Part shown: positions 26,038 through 34,057 of the stretch, one piece after another | Numbering within the stretch: position 1 is the stretch's first letter | How the letters are laid out: every line of letters starts with the position of its first letter | NCBI GenBank assembly: GCA_013112685.1 | Contig: JABFGC010000002.1 | Location: 2,118,902 to 2,182,901 of the forward strand | Direction of reading: 5' to 3' | From: Chloroflexota bacterium | GTDB taxonomy: Bacteria; Chloroflexota; Anaerolineae; Anaerolineales; Villigracilaceae | Length of the DNA: 64,000 nucleotides | Notes under the pieces: generated by a model | Databases searched by the model: none | Told to the model about the DNA's origin: nothing | The model's input: only the letters and a program-made list of their open reading frames with translations | Position numbers and translations under genes: made by a program

Positions 26038-27687
26038 CAATTCGGCGTAATTGATCGAACGTTTGCCCGTTGTCGGGTAGAAGTAATCCCTGAATTTCGA
26101 AATCTGTTCGACCAAACGTTTGCTATCTTCAAAATCAGGACGGATATAAAAATAATGCGTGTCGTACGGGCTGTCTCCAAAAACGGCGGCAAGAACATAG
26201 CCGTTTTCCTCCGCGTACGTTTTCATCAAAATCGTCATGCTGAACCAGCGCTGGGCAAGGTTGGCTTCGGTCAACTTGGGCGGCACGAGCGGCGAGTAAT
26301 AATCGTGGAACATGATGATGTGCGGTTTGTATCGGTCGAGGTATTCCACCGTCAAACCGTTGTGCGCGATGAACTGGTCGTTCAAGCCCCACGTGTCAAT
26401 CGCTGTCCAACCGGAATAATACGGGATCAAGCCTGCCTCGGTGGTCGCAATCACATATCCCTTGCCGCGATAATCCGCCAGCATCTGCGCCATTTCCAGC
26501 CGCCCGTCGCGTTCGTAGGGACGGTCGCAGGTTTGTTGATACAAGGCGAGGAAGCAATTCTGGAACCAGGAATAGTAGACCAGACTCGCGCACAGTGCGA
26601 CTCCCGCGGCGAGATACGCGCCTCTTTCTTTAACGGACAGTTGCTTCAGCGCTTCAAAGCGGATGCCCCCGACGAGCGGAATCCACGACATGAGCGCAAT
26701 GGGGACGATTGCGTATTGAAAGCGCGCGCCATAATTCATTTCATCCGAGATCATGCCGAACGCCGCCGCAAAGCCGAGGATGGGGATGAGATAGACAAGC
26801 GTTGGTTTCATCGTCTCTTTTGAGCGAAAGCCGAGGATGAAGGCAAAGACCATCGGCAGGGACAATCGCAGGGCATTTAACATCGAGGCATCAAACGTGA
26901 GCCACGACCAACCGCCCTCTCCTTTTTTGTAAAACGGATTGGGCAGCGGGTAGCCGAAGTAATCCCAGCGCCAGAGGAAGTACGCGCCGCCGAGGGTCAG
27001 AAAAACCACGCCGAAGATAACGACGATGGGAATAATCCCCCTTACCCTGACCCTCTCCCAAAAAGAGAGAGGACCTTCGGAAAGACGCATGACGATGACA
27101 GCGAGCAGCATCAACGAGGCGAGGATGACGCCTTCGGGGCGAATCAGTCCGGTGACGAGTCCGCTCAGGGCGAAGGCGAGGGAAAGCCGCCAGCGTGGAT
27201 TCTGCTCCCGCATCAGAAGCAGACCCAAAGTCCAGGTGGAGGCGGCGGCGAGGGCAAAGAAAGGCGTCCCGAAGTAGGCAGATACGTAGGAGAGTCCCGT
27301 CCCAACGGCGAGATAAAGCCCGCTCAAAAACGAAAAAGGAATATTTCCGTTGTGGATGCGGCGATTTGTCCAGTAGACAATCAAAACCGTGAGCAGATGC
27401 GAGACAAAGCCAATGCCGCGCACAGATTGACCGACGGTGAAGCCGAGTTTGATCAACCCGGCAGATGCAGCCATGAAAAGGAAGTCGGTGGCGCCGTCCA
27501 CCGGATTTTCGCCGATGTTCCACACGATGCCATGACCGCCCGCGAGGTGCTGGGCATATCGCATGAGCATTGCCGCATCTTCAAAAGGCGGGATGGAAAA
27601 GTCAATGAAATTGAATGCGTAATAGAGGGCGGAGAGGATCAGGAGAATTGAAAGAATGAGGTCGGGGAGGATTTTTTTGGAGGTCAT
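26017..27687 (-). CDS. Multi-pass membrane glycosyltransferase-like protein (GT39/PMT type)
   Basis: Start at MTSKKILPD (27687). About 556 residues with some 10-11 membrane helices and a large soluble C-terminal domain. The first loop IPPFEDAAMLMRYAQHLAGG contains the acidic residue pair expected of GT-C enzymes using a polyprenyl-phosphate sugar donor. A stretch PLSFWERVRVRG, near residue 220 between two helices, is a translated copy of the CCTCTCCC-type repeat (27036-27074). Sugar and acceptor are unknown. Confidence 0.75.
   Translation of the reverse strand: MTSKKILPDLILSILLILSALYYAFNFIDFSIPPFEDAAMLMRYAQHLAGGHGIVWNIGENPVDGATDFLFMAASAGLIKLGFTVGQSVRGIGFVSHLLTVLIVYWTNRRIHNGNIPFSFLSGLYLAVGTGLSYVSAYFGTPFFALAAASTWTLGLLLMREQNPRWRLSLAFALSGLVTGLIRPEGVILASLMLLAVIVMRLSEGPLSFWERVRVRGIIPIVVIFGVVFLTLGGAYFLWRWDYFGYPLPNPFYKKGEGGWSWLTFDASMLNALRLSLPMVFAFILGFRSKETMKPTLVYLIPILGFAAAFGMISDEMNYGARFQYAIVPIALMSWIPLVGGIRFEALKQLSVKERGAYLAAGVALCASLVYYSWFQNCFLALYQQTCDRPYERDGRLEMAQMLADYRGKGYVIATTEAGLIPYYSGWTAIDTWGLNDQFIAHNGLTVEYLDRYKPHIIMFHDYYSPLVPPKLTEANLAQRWFSMTILMKTYAEENGYVLAAVFGDSPYDTHYFYIRPDFEDSKRLVEQISKFRDYFYPTTGKRSINYAELTIDERP
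27036..27074. repeat. CCTCTCCC-type repeat inside the glycosyltransferase gene
   Basis: CCCCCTTACCCTGACCCTCT then CCCAAAAAGAGAGAGGACC; degenerate member of the family at 18543, 24116 and 28845, read in frame as SFWERVRVRG. Confidence 0.8.
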
Positions 27688-27699
27688 TGGTGTGAGGAA

Positions 27700-27765
27700 T
27701 GAGCAACGAGAAACGCGCGACAAGTTACGAGACCTGAGTACTCGTTACCGCAACTCGTCCATCGT
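27700..27765. repeat. Period-7 repeat (ACGAGAA type)
   Basis: ATGAGCA, ACGAGAA, ACGCGCG, ACAAGTT, ACGAGAC, CTGAGTA, CTCGTTA. It fills the gap between the SDR stop and the glycosyltransferase start. Confidence 0.75.
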
Positions 27766-27770
27766 CACTT

Positions 27771-28499
27771 TCATATCAAAGAATAGCCGCCATCCACAAC
27801 GATGGTCTGACCCGTAATATACTCGTTTTTGATGAGAAATTCGAGAGAAGACATGACCTCTTCCATGCGCGCGGCGCGTTTGAGCGGGAGTCTCTCCACG
27901 AGTTTATCCCATTGCTCGGGCGTGACCACGTCGGAACGAAGCACGAGCCCGGGTGCAATGGCGTTGACGCGAATGTTCGGCGCAAGGGCGCGGGCAAGCA
28001 TTCTGGTAAGCGATTCCAGCCCCGCTTTGCTGACCGTGTAGGACGGATAGCGGCTCCAGGCCTTTTGCGCGCCGACGTCGGTGATGTTGACGATGAGTCC
28101 ACCCCCGGTCATGCGTGAGGCGGCGTGCTGGGCAATGAGGAACGGGGCGCGCAGGTTAAGGTCGAGGGCGGAGTTCCAATCCGCGAGGGAAAGGTCGCCG
28201 GGCTTGCCGACGAGCATGAGGGCGGCGGAGTTGACGACGACAGAAAGGCTGGAGGATGAATTATGAAGGATGAGATCGAGTTCGGTAAAGAGGTTTGAAA
28301 TTTGGGCGGGATCGGTCAAATCGGCTTGGAGGAGATGGGCGTTCACGCCGAGCGCTTCGATCCCGGCTTGGGTCGCGTGCGCTTCGTCCGCCGAGCCGTG
28401 ATAGTGCAGGGCAATGGAATAGCCCATGCGGGCAAGGGTCAGGGCAAAGGCTTTTCCGAGCCGGTGGGCGGAGCCGGTGACGAGGGCGAGGAGGGACAT
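27771..28499 (-). CDS. SDR-family oxidoreductase (pteridine reductase/FabG-like) with a small repeat-derived insertion
   Basis: A 242-residue NAD(P)-binding protein. TGSAHRLG resembles the pteridine-reductase form of the TGxxxGxG motif; the active site YPSYTVSK and the preceding NITDVGA are present, and VDGGYSLI ends the fold. The substrate could be a pterin or a ketoacyl-type compound. Residues about 76-85 (LILHNSSSSL) interrupt the usual TELD-VVVNSA strand and derive from CATCCTTCATAATTCATCCT, which matches GGATGAA-type intergenic words. Confidence 0.85.
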   Translation of the reverse strand: MSLLALVTGSAHRLGKAFALTLARMGYSIALHYHGSADEAHATQAGIEALGVNAHLLQADLTDPAQISNLFTELDLILHNSSSSLSVVVNSAALMLVGKPGDLSLADWNSALDLNLRAPFLIAQHAASRMTGGGLIVNITDVGAQKAWSRYPSYTVSKAGLESLTRMLARALAPNIRVNAIAPGLVLRSDVVTPEQWDKLVERLPLKRAARMEEVMSSLEFLIKNEYITGQTIVVDGGYSLI

Positions 28500-28592
28500 G
28501 GGATTGGAGACTGGAGATTGGAAATTAGAGACGGAGAATTGGAGAATTGGTGGTTGGTGGTTGGTGGTTGGTAATTGGGTAATTGAGTTATT
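28500..28592. repeat. Long period-7 repeat (GGAGATT to GGTGGTT)
   Basis: GGAGACT, GGAGATT, GGAAATT, AGAGACG, GAGAATT, GGAGAATT, then GGTGGTT three times, GGTAATT, GGGTAATT. It starts next to the SDR start codon. The word drifts along the tract while the period stays 7. Confidence 0.9.
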
Positions 28593-29146
28593 GGTCGTCG
28601 AGGGGGGATTGGGCTGCCAATCCGCCGTGCTGGAGGATGCGCCTCTTGACGGGTCTCAGAGACCGTTTCTTAACTCACCACAAAGGACACGAAGAGCACA
28701 AAGGTTTGACGTTTGATGGGCAAAATTCGTGTAAATCCGTGAAATTCGCGGCTGAAGACGGTTTGAAAGGAGATTTAACATGGCGCCAATCTACATAACT
28801 CAAGTTGCTACCTTCAAATAGGTACTTGTAGTATTCCGTCAAAGACCCTCATCCTGCCCTCCACCCTTCGGGTACGCGGTCCCAACGGGAGAGGGGGAAG
28901 CCATCTCAGTAAAAAATTGCCACGATTGGGGTAAGGGAATGTTTTTGAAATCAAGGTGACAACCAGGACGGGCGTGTAGATCATCGTGGTGCGCACATCC
29001 CTTCGACTTTACTGAGGGGAAACGCCGCCGTTCTGGAGGAGACGGGTTACGAAGGAGTACCTTAAGGCAGGTTCCGTGCTGCCTTCGGAGATGAGGTCCG
29101 TGAGTTCGCGGAGATGGTGTCCCGCGTTGACCTTGTATTTGGGGGG
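28593..29146. other. Gene-poor left border of the mobile island
   Basis: It contains a CACCACAAAGGACACGAAGA-type repeat (about 28677), CGTGTAAATCCGTGAAATTC debris (28729-28750) and a CCTCTCCC/GGGAGAGGGG-type repeat (28845-28900). On the minus strand about 29145-29012, an open stretch reads HHLRELTDLISEG then FVTRLLQNGGVSPQ and stops. It looks like the 3' tail of a lost gene, but no family is recognised. Confidence 0.5.
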
Positions 29147-29176
29147 TTGTCCACAGGACTGCTTCGCGTGTATAAT
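29147..29176 (+). promoter_or_regulatory. Promoter reading into the cassette array (Pc-like)
   Basis: -35 TTGTCC (29147-29152), 18-base spacer, consensus -10 TATAAT (29171-29176). It points into the first cassette 105 bases on, with no other gene between. Confidence 0.6.
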
Positions 29177-29185
29177 CGGTTCATC

Positions 29186-29287
29186 CGATTTTAACTCATT
29201 CCGTCCAAACGCCCAAATGGATTTGGGGAATTAGGCGGAAACCGTCCAAAGGTAATTGGATGGGCGTCCGCAGAACCCCTGTTGGCT
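29186..29287 (+). other. Candidate array entry site (attI-like or decayed attC) ending in the first cassette junction
   Basis: The site ends in GTTGGCT (29281-29287), whose complement AGCCAAC is the R'' box of the attC that closes the following cassette (30899), exactly as required for G^TT recombination. Upstream are partial inverted words ACGCCCA (29206-29212) and TGGGCGT (29260-29266). It is not as well paired as the attC sites, so it could be attI or a degenerate attC. Confidence 0.5.
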
Positions 29288-29313
29288 GGCTGACGCATGA
29301 AGAGTAATGAGAT

Positions 29314-30881
29314 ATGAACAAAAATAAATTAACTCGCAGAGATTTTCTAAAAATGGCTGGTGTCACTTCGGCGGGACTGGCTCTCTCGGCTTGCGGTGTA
29401 GATGTTACGAAATTACCCGACCCAACAGTAACGGCTTCGATTACGCCTTTTCCAACAGCAACACAGACGCCCATTCCAACTCCTGAAACGCTTGCGTCAT
29501 TAAAAGACCTAGAATTTTGGATTGACGATTTTGTTAACGCACACGGCGGGACAATCAAAGTAAATGAAACCAACATGAACGCAAGGGAACTGACAAATAA
29601 GATTAGAACCAATCCAGAATCTTTTACTCAAACTAAATTAATAAGTAGCAAAGAATATTCCTTTTTGATGGTCAACGATGTGCCAATAGGAATCGCAGGT
29701 GGAGATAAAAAATGGAGCGAATCCAGTTTGCGAATACTGGCGGAATTGAAAGGTATTGAATTGGAATTTGCATGGGCGGGAGATGATTTTTTGCGGCAAC
29801 ATAATATTAGTAGCGAAAAGTATGTAGAGTTATCAAAATTAATCGGGAATTCTTTTATTATTGGCGGGGAGTTCAAACCCAACAAGTTTTTCAAAACTTC
29901 ACAACACAAGATTGGCAGAGAGTCATAAAAAATTGGAATGATATAAAAGGGCAACTCCAAAGCAACAAAGTGCCCTCTGGCTATCCATATTATCTGGATT
30001 ACGGCAAAGAAATGATTCGGCAAGTTACAATAGCGTCAGTTAATGAAAATCCCAAAATGCGCGGTCTATGGCTCATGCATTTAGGCAACGGTCTGGATTC
30101 AATTATCAAAGGAAGTTTTTCGAGTCAAGAGTTATCTATCATTCTTGAATTCATAATCAAGTCAATTGTATTAAGTTTCCCAGAAATAAACAGGTGGGAC
30201 GCGACAGATGAACTCGTGAATGCTTACGTTACTGAAGAGCCAGACTTAAGATTTTGGTATCAGATTTTTGGAAAATCGCCAGCACAAACGAGTATTTCCG
30301 ATGTGGCTGATTTAATGATAGTTATAGCACAGTGGATAAAGGAAGCAAATCAAAATGCAGAAGTAATTATTACCGAAGACGCTATTTTAGATTTCAACAA
30401 CGCTTATGCACCGTGGTCAATCAACGCCTTCAATGATGTGCTAGAGAATATATCAAGCAAATCGCAGGCGCATTTATTCAAAGGAATAGATTGCGAATTC
30501 AATTTATGGGTTTATGATGGTCTTGATATTGAAAAGATGAAGGCAAATCTTGATAAATGGAATAATTGGGGCTTTCATTTATATGGTTCAGAAACAATGA
30601 TAGTAACAGGTGATACTTCTATACAAAGAAGAACGTCGGGCATTTTATCTGGAAAAGTTGACCCGATTGAACAGCAAGACCTAATGTATAAGCAATTATT
30701 CCAATTTTATTTAGACGCGCAAGCCCCGACTTTTGGATTTGGAGAATTAGGCGATATGGACAATTGGCTAGAAATGGGCGATGACCCGTTATACAATACA
30801 GCCCCAGGGATATTTGATGTGAATTACAGAAAGAAATCTTGTTACTTCGTTCTTGCAAAAACACTCTTTGAAAATTTATGA
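29314..30881 (+). CDS. Cassette 1: Tat-exported GH10-like lipoprotein, one frameshift, nucleophile replaced
   Basis: The N terminus has a Tat motif (LTRRDFLKMAG) and lipobox-like LSACG, then a Pro/Thr linker. The rest resembles glycoside hydrolase family 10: WDATDELVNA at the acid/base site, ILDFNNAYAP, and a C-terminal GFGELGDMDNW...FDVNYRKKSCYFVL. At the nucleophile strand, where GH10 enzymes have TE(L/F)D, it reads MIVTGDTSI, so the Glu is gone and xylanase activity is doubtful. The frame shifts at TTTTT near 29890 (KPNKF then QNFTTQDWQRVIKNW). AT-rich compared with flanking core genes. It starts 32 bases after the cassette junction and ends 18 bases before attC1. Confidence 0.7.
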
Positions 30882-30898
30882 ATCTTCAAATCCACGCC

Positions 30899-31028
30899 AG
30901 CCAACAAAGCGTGCACCTGACGCTGGGGATTCTGCGCAAATCCCAGGCATTTTTCTACGCCTTTGCCTTTTTCTGGCTGGACGGCTTCGCCGTCCCTGCC
31001 CCAGCGCAGGTAACGCAAACCGTTGGCT
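30899..31028 (+). other. attC site 1 of an integron cassette array
   Basis: 130 bases from R'' AGCCAAC (30899-30905) to R' GTTGGCT (31022-31028). Inner arms CACCTGACGCTGGGG and CCCCAGCGCAGGTAACGC pair with extrahelical bases; a ~70-base variable loop lies between. About 84 percent identical by eye to attC2 with compensatory changes in the stem. Confidence 0.85.
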
Positions 31029-31052
31029 TGCCCCTTGCACAATAAGTAAAAA

Positions 31053-32033
31053 ATGACTAAATCAAATTACCTTGCTTCCAAAAAGATGTTCCTGTTATAT
31101 AGCCATCCTGTGTGGTCATTTCTTACAGTGTTTGTTGCTGTGATTTTTGTTTTCACTACTCAATATATCCAAAATCAACTATATGGAAATTTTGTTTTTA
31201 CAGTTGGCATTATTAGTATCTTAAGCCTTTCAATCCCTTTGGTTGCCAATTATGTGTACAAAAACTTATTATCTCTTCAAGAAACCGTATCTTCTTTAAC
31301 AGAAACAAGTCAGAATGAATGGTTTTCAAAACAAATATTTTTTATTTTCGGGATTAATCGCTGGTCTGGGATTTTTGTGGTTGCAGTAATAATTTGCGGC
31401 GAACTCATAAATTATATTTTTGTTTGGAATGCGTGGAATGGCGTAGCAAAGTTCTTTTATTTTTTACACGCTGCAATATTTTTTGCTACGCTCGGAATGT
31501 TGGGCTGGTCTTATTTTGGTGTTTTATTGTTTGCTCGCCAAATTAAGTATCTGCACTTTGACCCAGAGCCTTTTGAGACAAAAAGAGATGAATTTGACAA
31601 ATTGAATTCATCATTTTTTGAGATATTCTTTGCGGGCGCAATACTTTATATTGGCACAATAATGGCAAGTTGGATAAGCCCGATTAGTTCTTATCTGCTC
31701 CAACAATTCATTCTTCAAACTATGGTTTTTCCATTGGCATTTGGTGTTCTTGGCTTTTTTGCCCTTATTCAATATTTTTTACACGAAGCGATGAAGAAAG
31801 CCAAGAAAATCAGGCTGAATAAAATCTCATTATTAATTAGAAAGCACTATCATGAATGGGAGAAAAATTCATCTGAAAATCATAGAGCAACAATCAATGA
31901 TTTGCTTGTGTGGAAAGAAAAAATTGAAAAAGAAAAAGATTTTCCCTTTGATTTTGTCACAGTGGCGTCCGTAACGGTTACAGTTTTATTGCCAGCGATA
32001 AAAACTATTATCGAACTTCTGCGCAGTGGATGA
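31053..32033 (+). CDS. Cassette 2, gene A: hypothetical multi-pass membrane protein
   Basis: A 326-residue AT-rich gene. Roughly six membrane helices (about 15-35, 42-62, 105-128, 135-160, 190-215, 222-245) and a charged helical C-terminal region ending in one more hydrophobic segment (FVTVASVTVTVLLPAIKTII). No family recognised. It starts 30 bases after the attC1 crossover point and overlaps the next gene by 8 bases. Confidence 0.7.
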   Translation: MTKSNYLASKKMFLLYSHPVWSFLTVFVAVIFVFTTQYIQNQLYGNFVFTVGIISILSLSIPLVANYVYKNLLSLQETVSSLTETSQNEWFSKQIFFIFGINRWSGIFVVAVIICGELINYIFVWNAWNGVAKFFYFLHAAIFFATLGMLGWSYFGVLLFARQIKYLHFDPEPFETKRDEFDKLNSSFFEIFFAGAILYIGTIMASWISPISSYLLQQFILQTMVFPLAFGVLGFFALIQYFLHEAMKKAKKIRLNKISLLIRKHYHEWEKNSSENHRATINDLLVWKEKIEKEKDFPFDFVTVASVTVTVLLPAIKTIIELLRSG

Positions 32034-32037
32034 AGAA

Positions 32038-32973
32038 ATGAAAAAAGGCAATCGTTTCGCAAAAACATCTTTGATTTTTATCACTTTATTTACTTTGACA
32101 ATAACAAGTTGCGAACCTATAAAATCCGACCCTGTTCCAGTTAACAATTGCCGTTACGAACTTGCTACCAAATACCATACAGCATACGATTTCGGTAGTC
32201 AAGAGTCGAAGTATATTTACGTTTTACTAGATCAAGCCTATGATTCTAAACAAATAGCCGAAGATTTACAGTTATTATCAGAAGTAATAATTACAAACAT
32301 GTTTCCTGGAGACAAATTAACTGTTGCATGGATTAATTTAGACGGCAGCGAAAAGACAATAGTTTTCGATGAGCGCATCGAGAGAGTTGAATTGCCTCAA
32401 TTTCCTCCAACACCAATTGCGCCTTCATTAATCCAAACATTGCCTCCATCAAACATTACAACAACTGAAAAGCAAGAAGTTCAGACGAATCAGGCTGTCA
32501 ATAAAGATATTAACGAGAAATATTTTTGCGAAATAGGTGAATGGAATGCCGCAAGTGACGACATCTATGAAAAATGGCAACATGAGCAAAAGATAGAAAT
32601 GGAATCTTTCTATGAGAAGGTAAAGTTTGCACTAACGCCAATTGCAAGATATTCGTACAACAGCAATTTGATTTACGAATCCTTATCTACTGCCACAGAT
32701 AGAATCCAATTGGCAATTACAGAACACCAAGACGACAAGTATATATTGATTATATTTTCAAATATGTACGACTGGCGACCATCAAAACCAAAAAATATGA
32801 AAATTGACCTTGAAGGTATAAACACATTAATCGTGTCGCAAAAATGCAGGGATGAAGTAGATTGTATAGCAGTTAAAACCAAATGGGAAACACAATTAAT
32901 AGATTTTGGAGCAGTCAATCCACTATTTCTTGGTATAGATAATATTCCTGCTACTATCTTTAGCATCCCGTAA
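32038..32973 (+). CDS. Cassette 2, gene B: lipoprotein with a possible vWA-like domain
   Basis: Start set at MKKGNRFAK (32038); an ATG at 32026 is also possible. The signal peptide ends LTITSCEP (lipobox). KYIYVLLDQAYDSKQIAEDL, PGDKLTVAWINLDG and DKYILIIFSNMYDWRP resemble strands of a von Willebrand A-type fold, though the metal-site DxSxS is not intact. Paired with the membrane protein in one cassette, which suggests a two-component envelope function. It ends 63 bases before attC2. Confidence 0.65.
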   Translation: MKKGNRFAKTSLIFITLFTLTITSCEPIKSDPVPVNNCRYELATKYHTAYDFGSQESKYIYVLLDQAYDSKQIAEDLQLLSEVIITNMFPGDKLTVAWINLDGSEKTIVFDERIERVELPQFPPTPIAPSLIQTLPPSNITTTEKQEVQTNQAVNKDINEKYFCEIGEWNAASDDIYEKWQHEQKIEMESFYEKVKFALTPIARYSYNSNLIYESLSTATDRIQLAITEHQDDKYILIIFSNMYDWRPSKPKNMKIDLEGINTLIVSQKCRDEVDCIAVKTKWETQLIDFGAVNPLFLGIDNIPATIFSIP

Positions 32974-33036
32974 TTTCAAATCGTTATAGTAGTATGATGT
33001 CAAGTAAAAAGCGAATACTCAAAATGAATAAAAGCA

Positions 33037-33166
33037 AGCCAACAAAGCGTGCACCCGACGCTGGGGATTCTGCGCAAATCTCAAGCATTTTCCTACGCCT
33101 CGGCATTTTTCCAGTCGGACGGCGTCCCGCCGCCCGCCCCAGCACGGGTAACGCAAACCGTTAGCC
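33037..33166 (+). other. attC site 2 of the cassette array
   Basis: 130 bases from R'' AGCCAAC (33037-33043) to R' GTTAGCC (33160-33166). R'' complements the start of its own cassette (GTTGGCT at 31022), while R' belongs to the next cassette. The stem ACCCG/CGGGT replaces ACCTG/CAGGT of attC1, a compensatory change. Confidence 0.85.
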
Positions 33167-33189
33167 TGCTAATCGCGAAGGGAAATCAA

Positions 33190-33444
33190 ATGAAATGTAT
33201 TTGTTGCAATAATCAAGGTAAATATTCTGTCTTGCTTGCCGTTGGTTCTGATGGTAAGAGCGAATCACCACGCTACTATATTCCTAATCAAACTGTTCGA
33301 GCGTCGCTTCTACAAATGCCAGATATGATGGGCGAAGTTGTACACGAAGTATATTTCTGTCATGATTGTATGCGAAAGGTAGAAGATAATCTTCGTGCAA
33401 CCATCGCTTATTTGCAAACCGAAAACGCAAGCAAAGGAGAATAG
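33190..33444 (+). CDS. Cassette 3, gene A: small CxxC protein
   Basis: An 84-residue protein with CICC near the N terminus and CHDC near residue 58, a likely zinc ribbon. AAGGGA lies before the ATG at 33190, 29 bases after the crossover point. No family recognised. It ends 3 bases before the next gene and is probably co-translated. Confidence 0.7.
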   Translation: MKCICCNNQGKYSVLLAVGSDGKSESPRYYIPNQTVRASLLQMPDMMGEVVHEVYFCHDCMRKVEDNLRATIAYLQTENASKGE

Positions 33445-33447
33445 AGC

Positions 33448-33789
33448 ATGTCATCAGATGAAGAATATTTACAGCAAATAAGGAACCTACTTTCTGGAAT
33501 AACCTTGCCGCCCTGGGAAACTGGTAAAGAAAAAACTGGTGGATACATGGAAATGCCCGTCGTTGCTCCTAAAGACCCAGAGAAGATTATGGCAATCGGA
33601 TATATGATTTTTCCAATTCAAGGAGGACCCGTTGCATTCTCATTAATGGGAAGCCCTGAATTCTGCGGAAACCGTCAACCAGATACTGCTGAGCAAGCAA
33701 TGCGAAATGCCGATTTTATTGCACAGGCTCCGAGTATGATCAGTTTCTTGCTCAACTATATTGATACTCATGTCAAAAACGCAGGCTAA
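33448..33789 (+). CDS. Cassette 3, gene B: hypothetical cytosolic protein
   Basis: A 113-residue protein (MSSDEEYLQQIRNLLSGI to YIDTHVKNAG) without signal or membrane segments. The TAA stop is inside the R'' box of attC3 (GGCTAAC), as often seen in gene cassettes. Function unknown. Confidence 0.7.
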   Translation: MSSDEEYLQQIRNLLSGITLPPWETGKEKTGGYMEMPVVAPKDPEKIMAIGYMIFPIQGGPVAFSLMGSPEFCGNRQPDTAEQAMRNADFIAQAPSMISFLLNYIDTHVKNAG

Positions 33790-33905
33790 CACAGCGTGCA
33801 GTGGACAGGTGGGTACGCGCCGCGTTTTCAGGCATTTTTCTGGGCTTTGAGTTTTTTCCGTTTCGACAGCAAGTCTCCGCCCACCCACCTGCCACTACCG
33901 ATAAC
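33784..33905 (+). other. attC site 3, left part, interrupted by an IS110-family element
   Basis: R'' GGCTAAC (33784-33790) complements the start of this cassette (GTTAGCC at 33160). The arms AGTGG-A-CAGGTGGG and CCCACCTG-CCACT pair. The site breaks after CGATAAC (33905). The missing right end (GCCAGCCGTTGAAA, 35576-35589) is found directly beyond the IS110 element; the joined site would be 136 bases. Confidence 0.75.
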
Positions 33906-34057
33906 TTGCAGTGTCAAGATCATGAGAAGGAAAGTTTCTCATGGTCTTTTGTATTCAAAGGGATTTCATAATTAGGGAAAGCTTCGCCACCCCCGTCAGC
34001 CTCTGCGGTTGATCCGGGGTTGCAGATTCTTATTTCGGTTTTTCGTTCAAGCCCGCT

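Noticed and set aside
29012..29146. Possible integron integrase 3' end next to the array
   Set aside because: The minus-strand tail (HHLRELTDLISEG...NGGVSPQ) does not resemble the C terminus of tyrosine recombinases and is too short to assign.
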